Source: Poriferisodalis sp026713105
Lineage (GTDB): Bacteria; Actinomycetota; Acidimicrobiia; Acidimicrobiales; Poriferisodalaceae
Assembly (NCBI GenBank): GCA_965115995.1
Contig: OZ220472.1
Location: 3,162,001-3,226,000 of the forward strand
Direction of reading: 5' to 3'
DNA length: 64,000 bases
The first letter of the stretch is position 1. The number at the start of each line of letters is the position of its first letter. A program made the translations under genes and the position numbers. Shown here piece by piece: positions 16,876 to 25,746 of this stretch. The notes under the pieces are model-generated. The model was not told where the DNA came from. It worked only from the letters and a program-made list of their open reading frames with translations, and did not search any database.

Positions 16876-18536
16876 TCATCGGCAGACCCCTGGGACTGGT
16901 ATGCCGATGGAGCACAGCCAGAGGTTGTTGATGCGTTCGTAGTCGTCGCCGTCGAGCTTCCCGTTCTTCCAGTCGTTCTGGGCATTTTGACGCTCCGAGT
17001 CACTGATGCCCCCGTCGCCGTCAGCGTCGTAGTCGGGTCGCGGGTCGTTGGGCTGCGGACCCGGCTCGTCGTCGGAGTCCGCATCGTCGCCGTCGTCGTT
17101 CTCGCCCCCTCCGTCATCGTCGGCGCCATCCTCCGCGTCGCCGTCAGGGGTGGGGGGAGCTGTGGTGGGCGTTGGCTCGGGTTCGCTATTCGCGTCGCCA
17201 GTGTCGGGCGTCGGCTCGGTTATGTCGGGTGCCTCGGTGGTGGGCGTGGAGTCGGCGGCGTGATTTGTGCGTTTGACGATTTCTTGAGACAGCTCGCTTA
17301 CTGCGATGAACACGCCGCCGCAAATGATGCCGCCCACCACCGTGGTGAAAGCCACGCCGCAAGCAGCCAAGCCGCCCAAACTGATGAGAGCGCCCGCCAA
17401 ACGGGATGGATCATTGGCGACGTTTGTGCCGTTGATGATATCCCGAGACAGCTCGCTTACTGCGATGAACACGCCGCCGCAAATGATGCCGCCCACCACC
17501 GTGGTGAAAGCCACGCCGCAAGCAGCCAAGCCGCCCAAACTGATAACGGCGCTCGCCAAACGGCCGATGTCAAAGTTGGTGGCGTCAGCGTCGATGGTTC
17601 GGCAGCCCACGCCTTCGATGTAGATCTGTCCTTTGTATTTGCATTTCGGTTGGGGATTGGGCGGTTCCGGCGGGTGAACGTCGCTCTCGAGATGGCAGCC
17701 GCGGCCGTCGTGGTCATGCCACGTCGTGTATTGGCATTCGTGCAGGTGAGCAAGCCACCAGTACGTCCGTGTTACATGTTCGACTGAGGCGCTGTGGCAG
17801 CCGCGTCCTCCGTGGTCGTGGAAGGCGCTGCTTCCCCGGGTGCCGCTGTCGCCACCGCGGGTCGGCGTGCAGATCGTGACAAGCGGGTCATCGTCTTTGT
17901 CGGTTGTGGTGGTCGTGCAGGCGGGCCGTTGTTGTGGTGCGTGGCCGGCGTGGGGTGTCCATAGACCGCTGCCGCAGGGCGGGTCGCCGTGGTCGGGGTG
18001 GCAGGTGCTCTCGTTGCGGTGGTAGCCCGTGGCGCATCGCGTTGTGTCGCGGCCGGTCTTGCAGTTAGGGGGTGTGCCGGTTTGGCCTGCGAGGCATTTC
18101 GGCGGGGCTGTCGTGGGCGGCACGTAGATGGTGGTGGTCGGAGGCGGCGGCTGCGTGGTGGGCGGCGGGGCCGCTGTGGTCGGGGGAGGGGCTGCTGTGG
18201 TCGGCGGCGGGGGTTGCTCGGTTGTGGCGGGCGGCAGAGGGTAGCAGTTCGGGGGGGTGCCGGTCATGCCCGCGGGCAAACCGGCTGAGTCGCGGGCGGG
18301 ATCGGGTAGCAGTTCGGATAGGTGCCCGTCAGGCCCGCCCCGCACCTATGAACGTGAGACACGCTGACAGTCTCGGTCCAGCACTGCCGGCCGGCGAAGG
18401 GGTCATAGGCGCAGCGCTGCACGGTCTTGGTGCGTGTGTCCGCGCCGGCGTCGTCAGCAGTGGCGAGCGGCACGACCACGAGCACGGACGCGAACGCCAG
18501 CACGACGCCCAGCGCGGCGAGAGTCCGTTTGGGCAT
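16876..18536 (-). pseudogene. Secreted Cys/His-rich EF-hand protein (copy B), interrupted by a one-base frameshift
   Basis: Translation starts at 18536 with a signal peptide nearly identical to copy A. The reading frame breaks near 18275: copy A has GTGCCCCGCGGGC where copy B has TTGCCCGCGGGC, one C fewer. Past the break the frame continues to 16876, giving about 550 residues in all. Order: signal peptide, TGTPPNCYP-type repeats, Pro/Thr linker, a novel Cys/His region with two related units (FHDHGGRGCH and WHDHDGRGCH), a tandemly duplicated glycine-rich hydrophobic unit, a Thr/Pro/Asp-rich linker, and the EF-hand end shared with copy A. The break lies in a C run, so it may be a sequencing error or a real loss of function. 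Confidence 0.75.
17286..17544 (-). repeat. Internal tandem repeat, 159-bp period
   Basis: The stretches 17286-17385 and 17445-17544 are identical over 100 bases, offset by 159 bases (53 codons). They encode two copies of ISLGGLAACGVAFTTVVGG-type hydrophobic units in copy B. Identity at silent positions means a recent duplication or ongoing homogenisation. Confidence 0.9.
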
Positions 18537-18883
18537 TGGCGGGTCCTTGGTGTGCGAATCGGGTTTTGGGGCGATTCGCGGCCGCGCCGGCACCTGGGAG
18601 GGACCCATGCAGCTGATGCCGTCCGCAGAGCCGACGCGGCTGCGAATCGTTCGTTTCATCGACAGAACGCGAGCGCGACAACGAATTCGCGCGCGGCGCC
18701 GCGGCCGGTTCGCCTCGAGGCGGCGACGGTCCTCGATTTCTCAGCAAGTACGCGGATTTACGGCTCTGGCGGGCACCATCACCGGCGAGAGGCCGAAGAG
18801 CAGGGTCATCCGCTTGACAGGCTCAGATCAGGCGTCTACGATACGAACGTTTCTTAGACAGGGAAATACGCCCCTGACCTGCA
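18100..18883 (-). repeat. Right arm of the long inverted repeat (with gene-free 5' region)
   Basis: Reverse-complement partner of 12042 to about 12830. Bases 18537-19008, upstream of copy B and downstream of the histidine kinase gene, hold no gene. The arm proper ends at 18883, where similarity to the left arm stops abruptly (left flank ends in ...GAACT, right flank continues CTTTTG). Confidence 0.8.
18834..18859. promoter_or_regulatory. 26-bp imperfect dyad, candidate serine-recombinase site (right)
   Basis: Inverted counterpart of the dyad at 12066-12091, differing at one base. The ACG-AA-CGT centre is preserved. It sits 24 bases inside the right end of the locus, mirroring the left end. 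Confidence 0.4.
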
Positions 18884-19008
18884 CTTTTGTGGGTAGCTGC
18901 CGGGCCGCAAGCGATCCCGTGCCGGTCGTGAAGCGCCCGGCTGTGGCGATGGGTTCTGCGGGTCTGACAGCCGGTCAGAGCCCAAGCCGCGACCAAAAAC
19001 CCTGGCAC

Positions 19009-20433
19009 TCAGCCAGTGTCAGCAGGGTGTGACTCGCCCTCGGGCGCGAACGGCAGCCGTAGCTCGACAGTGGCACCGGGGCCCTCGGTGTCGATGACTG
19101 AAGCAGCGCCGTCGTGGGTGCGAGCGACGTAGTCGACGATGGACAGCCCGAGCCCGGATCCGGGCTGGGCGCGGGCTTCGGGTGCCCGGTAGAACCGCTC
19201 GAAGACCGTCTCGCGCAGGGCAGCCGGTATGCCCGGGCCGCGGTCACGCACTCGGACCCGAGCTTCGCGTTCGGCTGCTGCGACGCTGATCTCGATGGGT
19301 CCGCCGGGCGGCGACCACTTCACTGCGTTGTCGACGAGGTTGCCGATCGCTCGCTCGACCAGCGCCGCATTCACGACCACCTCGCACGATTCGAATTCAG
19401 TCACGAACGCTGCCTCGGTGCGGCGGCGGTGCCGGTCCACAACCGATGCCGCCAGCTCAGCCAGGTCGGCTGGCTCAGGCTCGCCCTGGGCCCGCTGGTC
19501 GGTCGCCAGTTCGACGAGCTCGCTCACCAGTTCGGTGAGCTGGTCCAGCTCGAACTGCACATCGTCGAGCATCTGGCGGCGCTCGTCGCTGTCGAGTGCG
19601 ACGGCTGCGCCACTGCCGATGGCGTCGGCTTCCGTTGCGGCCTCCGCTGAGGCAGCCGCCGGCTCGGCGCGGACCAGCAATTCGATGTTCGTGCGGATGC
19701 TGGTGAGCGGTGTGCGCAGCTCGTGGCCGGCGTCGGCGACCAGCCGATGCTGCTGGGCACGCGACAGCGCCAACGCCTCCAGCATGGCGTTGAAACTGCG
19801 AGCCAATTCGCCCAGTTCGTCGTCGCGTTCGAGCTCGATGGGCTGATCCAAGTCTTGGGTCTGCGCGACATTCCGCGCCGCATCGGTGAGCCGTCGGACC
19901 GGCCGGATGGCGCGACCGGCCACCAAGAACCCCAGCAATCCCGCACCGGCGACACCCACGACAGCGACAAGCGCCAACGCGTTGCGCAAGCCCGACACAT
20001 TCTCGTCGACTTCGTCCAGCGGGCTCGCAACCATCAGCGCACCGGCCGGCGATATCGGCACCGTCAGCACTCGCAGGCGTACACCGTCGGCCGACACGTC
20101 GGATCGGTGACGGCGAGTGCGGCCGTTCGCCACCGCACGGTCGGCGCGCCCCACCGGCAGCACGTCGTCTGACTTGTACACCACTGCGCCGTTGGGGGCG
20201 ACTACCTGCACCAGCACGTCCCGAGGCACGAACCGTCCGAAAAACTGGACACCTCGATGTTCCGGCAAGCGCCCGCCGCTCGCAGCCAGTACAGCGACGC
20301 GGTCGTCGAGCTTGCGATCGAGTGCCGAGCGGGCCTCGCCTCGGGCGATCCACAGCGCGACCCCCGAGACCGCCAGCACGGCGACGGCGACCGAGGCCGC
20401 TACGAGCAGACCGAGCCGTGTCCGAAGGCTCAT
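19009..20433 (-). CDS. Sensor histidine kinase of a two-component system
   Basis: A 474-residue membrane kinase. A first helix lies at residues 8-30, an extracytoplasmic sensor at about 31-150, and a second helix at about 152-173. A HAMP domain follows (GRAIRPVRRLTDAARNV), then the H box ADAGHELRTPLTSIR with the phospho-His at about 237, and N, G1 and G2 boxes (NLVDNAVKWS, VRVRDRGPGIP, GSGLGLSIVDYVA). The build resembles the MprB/PrrB class. The ATG overlaps the stop of the response regulator (ATGA), so the two are one operon. The signal is unknown. Confidence 0.92.
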   Translation of the reverse strand: MSLRTRLGLLVAASVAVAVLAVSGVALWIARGEARSALDRKLDDRVAVLAASGGRLPEHRGVQFFGRFVPRDVLVQVVAPNGAVVYKSDDVLPVGRADRAVANGRTRRHRSDVSADGVRLRVLTVPISPAGALMVASPLDEVDENVSGLRNALALVAVVGVAGAGLLGFLVAGRAIRPVRRLTDAARNVAQTQDLDQPIELERDDELGELARSFNAMLEALALSRAQQHRLVADAGHELRTPLTSIRTNIELLVRAEPAAASAEAATEADAIGSGAAVALDSDERRQMLDDVQFELDQLTELVSELVELATDQRAQGEPEPADLAELAASVVDRHRRRTEAAFVTEFESCEVVVNAALVERAIGNLVDNAVKWSPPGGPIEISVAAAEREARVRVRDRGPGIPAALRETVFERFYRAPEARAQPGSGLGLSIVDYVARTHDGAASVIDTEGPGATVELRLPFAPEGESHPADTG

Positions 20434-21158
20434 GCGGGTCTCATCACGTATCCCACGCCGCGCACTGTCCGGATCGGGCTGTGGCCGCCCGTGCTCGCTG
20501 CCGCAGCTGCCAGCTTGCGGCGCAGGTAGCCCACGTAGACCTCCAAGGAGTTGGAGGCCAGCGACGCGTCGTAGCCCCACACCGTGTCGTAGATCTCCTC
20601 ACGGTGGAGCACCCGACCTCGGTTGCGCAGGAACAGCTCCAGCAGCCGATGCTCAGTGTGGGTCAGCTCGACGGGCTCGCCAGCACAGCTCACCTCGTAG
20701 CTGGCGGTGTTCAGCACGATGTCGCCGCACACCAGACGCTCGCCGTGGTCGCTTGGGAGCGCTTCGGCGTTACGGCGCAGGAGCGCCCGCAGCCGAGCCA
20801 GCAGCTCGTCGAGCGCGAACGGCTTCGCCAGATAATCGTCAGCGCCGGCATCGAGGCCTTCCACCCGGTCGGCGGTGGCGTTACGGGCCGTCAGCAGCAG
20901 GATCGGCAGGCGGTTCCCGGCCGCGCGCAGGCGCCGGCACAGCTCGAATCCGCCCAGATTCGGCATGGTTGCATCGAGCACCAGCACGTCCGCCCGACCG
21001 GCGAGCGCCTCGCCCTCGAGGCCGTCGCGGCCTTCGAGCACCTCGTAGCCCTCGAGCTGCAGCGCGCGTCGCAAGGCAGCCCGGATGCGCTGGTCGTCGT
21101 CGACGACGGCTACTGCGGGGCTGTGGCGCCCTGGTGGGTCAGCACCCATGGCCCTCAT
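20430..21158 (-). CDS. OmpR-family response regulator
   Basis: A 242-residue regulator. The receiver domain has the acidic pair DDD near residue 20, the phospho-acceptor Asp at about 62 (VLDATMPNLGG), the Thr in LLLTARN and the Lys in YLAKPF. The C-terminal winged helix ends with SLASNSLEVYVGYLRRKL and IRTVRGVGYVMRP, the classical OmpR/PhoB signature. It is transcribed first, with the kinase gene overlapping its end. Its targets cannot be told from this sequence. Confidence 0.94.
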   Translation of the reverse strand: MRAMGADPPGRHSPAVAVVDDDQRIRAALRRALQLEGYEVLEGRDGLEGEALAGRADVLVLDATMPNLGGFELCRRLRAAGNRLPILLLTARNATADRVEGLDAGADDYLAKPFALDELLARLRALLRRNAEALPSDHGERLVCGDIVLNTASYEVSCAGEPVELTHTEHRLLELFLRNRGRVLHREEIYDTVWGYDASLASNSLEVYVGYLRRKLAAAAASTGGHSPIRTVRGVGYVMRPA

Positions 21159-21256
21159 TCTGGATTGCAGACCATGAGAAACCCATGAGAGGCGGCGCCG
21201 CTCGGGGCCGGGGCTCGGCCCCTAGCCGACGGCGGAGGCGGCAGAACCCTCGGCCG

Positions 21257-21859
21257 CTAGCCAGCAGCGGAGGCGGTGCGACGCAGGTGCGGAATCGTGA
21301 GCACCGAACAGGCTTCTCGCTCGGATTCGTAGCTCAGCGCCCGCACAGCGTCGGCGATATCCCACCAGGCCACCTCGTCGACCTCACTCGGGTCTCCCGC
21401 GAGCCGTTTGGGCACCTTCGTCGGCGCCATTGAGTAGAAGAGCACCAGCTTCGGTATCTGATTGCGGATCAGGTAGCTGACCGGGTACGGCGCCGAGGTG
21501 ATCGCGCACCGGACTCCTGTCTCCTCGCGCACCTCACGAAGCGCAGCCTCTTCCCAGGACTCGCCCGGGTCGAGATGGCCCTTCGGCAGCGACCAGTCGT
21601 CGTAGCGAGGGCGATGCACCACCAGTACGGCACCCTTGTGGCACACGACGCCGCCGGCAGCCCGGTCCACCGGAGCGTTGGAGTAGCGGCCTCGCTCGAC
21701 GTGACGGCGCCGCGTCTTTGTCGGTGCCTTGGCCGCCCCCGTCTTGGTGGGTTTCATAGAGGCCGGCTGCTCCACCTGATTCGGACCCATCTTGGAGGCG
21801 TGCTTGCGGCCCTTGCTGGACGGACTCTTCTTCGATGACCCAGGTCGGTTCTGTGCCAC
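21257..21859 (-). CDS. Nudix hydrolase with basic N-terminal extension
   Basis: A 200-residue protein. About 65 Lys/Arg/Ser-rich residues precede the catalytic domain, which begins near RAAGGVVCHKG. The Nudix box GHLDPGESWEEAALREVREETG is complete, with REVREE carrying the metal-binding glutamates. The domain resembles MutT/Ap4A-hydrolase-like members acting on nucleoside polyphosphates; the substrate cannot be assigned. It is divergent from the LLM gene. Confidence 0.88.
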   Translation of the reverse strand: MAQNRPGSSKKSPSSKGRKHASKMGPNQVEQPASMKPTKTGAAKAPTKTRRRHVERGRYSNAPVDRAAGGVVCHKGAVLVVHRPRYDDWSLPKGHLDPGESWEEAALREVREETGVRCAITSAPYPVSYLIRNQIPKLVLFYSMAPTKVPKRLAGDPSEVDEVAWWDIADAVRALSYESEREACSVLTIPHLRRTASAAG

Positions 21860-21953
21860 GCTTCGTGTCTAGCGTGTCCGCGCCGCCCACGGTGAGCTTG
21901 TCGCGGCATCGAAGAAGATCGCGCGGAAATCTGCGGGAACTCAGGGAGTTTGC

Positions 21954-23039
21954 ATGGACTTGGGGATTTGCATCGCATCGCACATCGGCGATCTCGACTA
22001 CGTCGAGCGCGCCGAAGAACTCGGCTACACGCACGCTTGGTTCGCGGACAGCCACATGCTGTGGTCGGACTGTTATGCCACGCTGGCGCTTGCTGCTGAG
22101 CGCACCAGCACCATCGGGCTCGGCACCGGTGTGTCAGTCTCGGGCACGCGGCCCGCACCGGTCACCGCCGCGTCGATCGCCACGATCAACGCTCTCGCGC
22201 CCGGGCGGACATTTCTGGGCATCGGGACGGGGAACACGGCGATGCGGATCATGGGGCACAAGCCCCAGCGCATTGCCGAGTTTGACCAGTACCTCGCGGC
22301 ATTGCGCCCACTCCTTCGCGGCGAGGAAGCCATGCACCACTTCGGCGGCAGCGCGCAGCCGATCCGCCACATCATGCCCGACTCCGGTTTCGTCAACTTT
22401 GACGACCCGATCCCGCTGTACGTGTCGGGCTTCGGGCCGCGGTCGCTGGGGCTGGCGGGCCGCTATGGCGACGGTGCGGTGCTCTCTGTGCCACCTGACG
22501 GTTCAGCCACGGCCCGGGTGTGGGAGTACATCGAAGAAGGCGCAAGCGAAGAAGGTCGCAGCATCGACCGCAGCCAGTACCTGATGTGCTCGCTCACCAC
22601 GATCGTCGTGCTCGATGACGGCGAGACGCTGGCCAGCCAGCGCGAGCGGGTACATCACGAGGCCGGTGCATTCGCGATGGCATCGATGCACTACTCCTAT
22701 GACCAGTACCGGCAGTTCGGCAGGTCGCCCGGAGCGCGCCTCGAGGCGGTCTGGGACGAGTACTGCGCCATGCTCGACGACACCGATCCCGATCGCATCC
22801 ACCAGCGGATCCACGCCGGCCACAACTGCTGGGTACTGCCCGAAGAACGCCGCTTCCTGACTGATGAACTCATCGACGCCACCTGCATCGTGGGCACCGT
22901 CGACCAGGTTGTCGAACGCTTGGCGGACTTGGGCGAGCGAGGGCTCGACCAGATCATGATCCTGCCCAACTTCGACCCTCGCTATGACGTACTCGAACGC
23001 GTCGGAACCGAAATCATTCCCCGGCTGCGGGCCGGTTGA
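21954..23039 (+). CDS. LLM-class flavin/F420-dependent oxidoreductase
   Basis: A 361-residue TIM-barrel oxidoreductase of the luciferase-like family. The N-terminus MDLGICIASHIGDLDYVERAEELGYTHAWFADSHML, the SIATINALAPGRTFLGIGTGN segment and the C-terminal GTVDQVVERLADLGERGLDQIMI are typical of members related to methylene-tetrahydromethanopterin reductase. In Actinobacteria these usually use F420 or FMN; the substrate is unknown. Confidence 0.85.
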   Translation: MDLGICIASHIGDLDYVERAEELGYTHAWFADSHMLWSDCYATLALAAERTSTIGLGTGVSVSGTRPAPVTAASIATINALAPGRTFLGIGTGNTAMRIMGHKPQRIAEFDQYLAALRPLLRGEEAMHHFGGSAQPIRHIMPDSGFVNFDDPIPLYVSGFGPRSLGLAGRYGDGAVLSVPPDGSATARVWEYIEEGASEEGRSIDRSQYLMCSLTTIVVLDDGETLASQRERVHHEAGAFAMASMHYSYDQYRQFGRSPGARLEAVWDEYCAMLDDTDPDRIHQRIHAGHNCWVLPEERRFLTDELIDATCIVGTVDQVVERLADLGERGLDQIMILPNFDPRYDVLERVGTEIIPRLRAG

Positions 23040-23172
23040 CCGCACCGATCACCGGCGGACGACGTCCCGCTGTCGAAGGCCGTCTCTGCACCACGTCGAC
23101 GGCGCGACCTCGACAGGCTGCTCGGTAGCCTTGTCCGCTGCTGTCGAGTCCACCCGCAGGGGGCTGCTTCAC

Positions 23173-23409
23173 ATGAGCAACATCTGCCAAGTCACCGGCC
23201 GCCGGCCGCACTCGGGCTTCAACGTGTCGCACTCACACCGGCGGACCAAGCGCTGGTTCAAGCCGAACATCCAGCGGAAGCGGTTCTGGGTTCCCAACGA
23301 ACGGCGCTGGGTCACGCTGACCGTCAGCGCCAAGGGCATCAAGACCATCAACAAGCGCGGCATCGAATCGGTGGTGGCTGAGCTGCGCCGCCGCGGGGAG
23401 AAGATCTGA
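23173..23409 (+). CDS. rpmB: 50S ribosomal protein L28
   Basis: A 78-residue basic protein. CQVTGRRPHSGFNVSHSHRRTKRWFKPNIQ and the end TINKRGIESVVAEL match L28. Only one Cys is present, so it is the form without a zinc ribbon. The ATG at 23173 opens the recognisable protein. The stop overlaps the L33 start (TGATG), so the two are made together. Confidence 0.95.
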   Translation: MSNICQVTGRRPHSGFNVSHSHRRTKRWFKPNIQRKRFWVPNERRWVTLTVSAKGIKTINKRGIESVVAELRRRGEKI

Positions 23410-23573
23410 TGCCCAAGAGCGACAAGCGTCCCGTCATCAAGCTGAAGTCCACCGAGGGCAGCGGCTACACGTACTCGACTCGCAAGAACAAGACGAACAC
23501 TCGCGACCGGATCGAGCTGCGCAAGTACGACCCGGTGCTGCGCCGGCACGTCATCTTCAAAGAAGAACGCTGA
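23409..23573 (+). CDS. rpmG: 50S ribosomal protein L33
   Basis: A 54-residue basic protein with GYTYSTRKNKTNTRDRIELRKYDP and the end HVIFKEER, both standard for L33. It has no Cys, so it is the zinc-independent form. In mycobacteria the Cys-less L28/L33 pair is the Zur-controlled alternative set; whether that applies here depends on other copies outside the window. Confidence 0.95.
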   Translation: MPKSDKRPVIKLKSTEGSGYTYSTRKNKTNTRDRIELRKYDPVLRRHVIFKEER

Positions 23574-23709
23574 TCGACGTCGCTGTCGGTATAGCTGGGC
23601 GGGTTCGCGACCGGCCTGGGCCCCAACGCCTGTTGCCTCGAGCACTTGCCCACCGCGTACCCAGAAACTCGGGGGCGCGTTCTCGCCCTTCGGCGCGGCC
23701 CCTGAGCGC

Positions 23710-24966
23710 ATGACCGCCGTTCGGCCTGTACGCCTGAGCTTGCGCGCGGCGCGGCGCCTTGCCATCGGCGCGCAAGGGCTCGCTGCGACGCTCCCGGCGG
23801 GACGGCTCGATGCACGCCATCTGCGACGCGCCATGGACCAGATGGGTCTGCTGCAGATAGATGCCGTGAACGTCGTGGCGCGCTCGCACTTGCTGGTTCT
23901 GCGAGCTCGAATTGGCGGCACGCACGACGCCGTGCTCGCGTTGCTGGAGCGGGCGGCCTACGCCCGCGGGACAGCCGACCGGGAGCTGACCGAATACTGG
24001 AGCCACGAGGCATCGTTCGTTCAGGTGAACGATTGGCCGCTGTATCGCTGGCATATGCGGCGCGGCGAACAAGGCGAGATGTGGAGCGGCTTTGCGCGCT
24101 TCGGGCGCGAAGAGCCACGCCGCATCACCGAGGCATTGGCATGGCTGGACGGCAATGGACCAGCGTCATCGGCGGAACTGGACGCAGCACTGGGCTGGGG
24201 ACCCGGTGTGCGAGGGCCGTGGGGCACACGCAGCAACGCGAAGATGGCACTGGCATGGCTCTTCTGGTGCGGTCAGGTGGGCGTCGCGGAGCGGGTCGGC
24301 TTCACTCGCCGCTACGACGTGATCGAACGGGTGCTGCCCGACGATGTGCTGGCACGCAAAGTCGATGAGCCAGACGCTCACCGGGCGTTGCTGAGCCAAG
24401 CCGCCATCTGCCTCGGCATGGGGACTGCCGACGATCTGATCGACTACCACCGACTGCCGAAACGCATTGCGCGGACACGCATTCGCGAACTCGTCGAAGA
24501 GGGAACCCTGCTCGAAGCGACAGTCGAAGATTGGGACAGACCCGCCTACGTGCCTGCGGGGTTGAAGCGCGGCCGCAAGCAGTCCCGCTCGGTGCTGTTG
24601 AGCCCGTTCGATCCGCTGGTGTGGTTCCGCCCGCGTGCGGAGCGCCTCTTCGGGTTCCACTTCCGGATCGAGATCTACACGCCCAAGGCCAAGCGACAAT
24701 ACGGCTACTTCGTGCTGCCGTTCTTGCATGACGACGCGCTGGTGGCGCGCCTCGACGTCCGTTTCGATCGGGACCGCGGCGTCCTGGAGGTGCCGGCTTC
24801 TTGGGCGGAAGCAGGGGCGTGGCCCAGCGGTGCTGAAGCAGAGACCAGCGCACTCGAGGCGTTGGCAACCGAACTGCGCTCGCTGTCAGCATGGTGCGGC
24901 GGCGAGGGAGTGTCTGTGTCGCCTCGTGGTGACCTCGCCGGCCGCCTGCGCAAGACGATGGCATAG
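23710..24966 (+). CDS. Winged-helix DNA glycosylase of the YcaQ (AlkX) crosslink-repair family
   Basis: A 418-residue HTH_42-family protein. The catalytic Q-x-D of YcaQ is visible at about residues 49-51 (GLLQIDAVNVVARSH), followed by the family stretch LTEYWSHEASFV and C-terminal LLSPFDPLVWFRPRAERLFGFHFRIEIYTPKAKRQYGYFVLPFLHDD. Family members unhook interstrand crosslinks or remove bulky lesions. It appears to be a single-gene unit. Confidence 0.85.
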   Translation: MTAVRPVRLSLRAARRLAIGAQGLAATLPAGRLDARHLRRAMDQMGLLQIDAVNVVARSHLLVLRARIGGTHDAVLALLERAAYARGTADRELTEYWSHEASFVQVNDWPLYRWHMRRGEQGEMWSGFARFGREEPRRITEALAWLDGNGPASSAELDAALGWGPGVRGPWGTRSNAKMALAWLFWCGQVGVAERVGFTRRYDVIERVLPDDVLARKVDEPDAHRALLSQAAICLGMGTADDLIDYHRLPKRIARTRIRELVEEGTLLEATVEDWDRPAYVPAGLKRGRKQSRSVLLSPFDPLVWFRPRAERLFGFHFRIEIYTPKAKRQYGYFVLPFLHDDALVARLDVRFDRDRGVLEVPASWAEAGAWPSGAEAETSALEALATELRSLSAWCGGEGVSVSPRGDLAGRLRKTMA

Positions 24967-25059
24967 AGCGCTGGCGGAACCGCTGCTGTGGGAGGTGTCG
25001 CAGCACACAGCCATGAGCGTGCGGGGGCAGGCCTTGACATCTCAAAAGGCGCGTTCCGC

Positions 25060-25725
25060 TCAACAGGCGCGTTCCGCAAGTCTCATGCTGCTGGCTCGCC
25101 ATAATCTCCGCTCGTGAACGTTTCCAACACCCCACGCCAGCGGTCGGTGTCCCTCGCCGCCGCCGACCAACACATAGTCCCCGTCGGTCATCGGGCCTTG
25201 GTCGTACACCCATAGCGACCGGGTTTGGGAGTTGTAACGTGTTCCCGGACGCGGCAGCAGAAGCATGCTGTATTGCAGCGCGCCATTCGCGTCTCTATCC
25301 AGTCTCTGGACTGCGCCGTGCTCCCCACCGATGCAGCCCGGAAGAACATGGACATACGGTTCTTCGATGAACAGGTAGCCGCGGAGGTCGGCCATGTGCC
25401 CCCCGTCGGCTGGGTCGTGGTCCCACATCCCCTTGAATGCCGCGAGCGGCGCCTCGGCAGCGAGCGGCGAGATGTTGATCGCCGTGGTGGTCGTCACGTA
25501 GGCGCATTCCCCGGTGCTCTCAGACGAGCACTGCAACACCCGGGACGCGACACCGGCGTCAGCCGTGCTGTCGCTGCTCGCGGCCTCAGTGAGCACTTGC
25601 GTGGTCGGACCGAGCGGCATGGCAAAAGTCGGCTCCACGTCACTCGTGCCAGCACAGCCCGCAAGAACCGAAACGGCAATCACCATGATCAACACGGTGC
25701 GGAGCCTGGTACGAATGTCCGACAT
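25060..25725 (-). CDS. Putative secreted lipoprotein
   Basis: A 221-residue protein with a lipoprotein signal (VLIMVIAVSVLAGC, lipid-bearing Cys near residue 23). The mature part has a Ser/Thr-rich start and several Cys but no domain I recognise. It starts 21 bases after the stop of the serine protease gene, so the two are likely co-transcribed; it could be an anchored partner or inhibitor of the protease, which is speculation. Confidence 0.7.
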   Translation of the reverse strand: MSDIRTRLRTVLIMVIAVSVLAGCAGTSDVEPTFAMPLGPTTQVLTEAASSDSTADAGVASRVLQCSSESTGECAYVTTTTAINISPLAAEAPLAAFKGMWDHDPADGGHMADLRGYLFIEEPYVHVLPGCIGGEHGAVQRLDRDANGALQYSMLLLPRPGTRYNSQTRSLWVYDQGPMTDGDYVLVGGGEGHRPLAWGVGNVHERRLWRASSMRLAERAC

Positions 25726-25746
25726 CGATGTCTGCGAGACCAGCTG

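Larger units (their letters stand above)
12042..18883. mobile_element. Near-palindromic recombinase locus bounded by long inverted repeats
   Basis: The two ends are inverted copies of each other. The outermost 44 bases are identical, from 12042 inward and from 18883 inward, and similarity runs on for roughly 750 bases through the 5' part of each secreted-protein gene. Two further inverted blocks lie inside: the 3' ends of those genes (about 13.80-14.00 and 16.86-17.07 kb) and the recombinase C-termini with about 150 bases beyond (about 14.54-15.15 and 15.96-16.55 kb). All three pairs share a centre near 15.4-15.55 kb. No target duplication was found. It could be a mobile element that inserted twice in opposite orientation, or a recombinase-driven inversion locus. 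Confidence 0.6.

Noticed and set aside
17282..17550. Repeat considered as a CRISPR array
   Set aside because: Only two units, coding, 100-bp identity with no short regular spacers.
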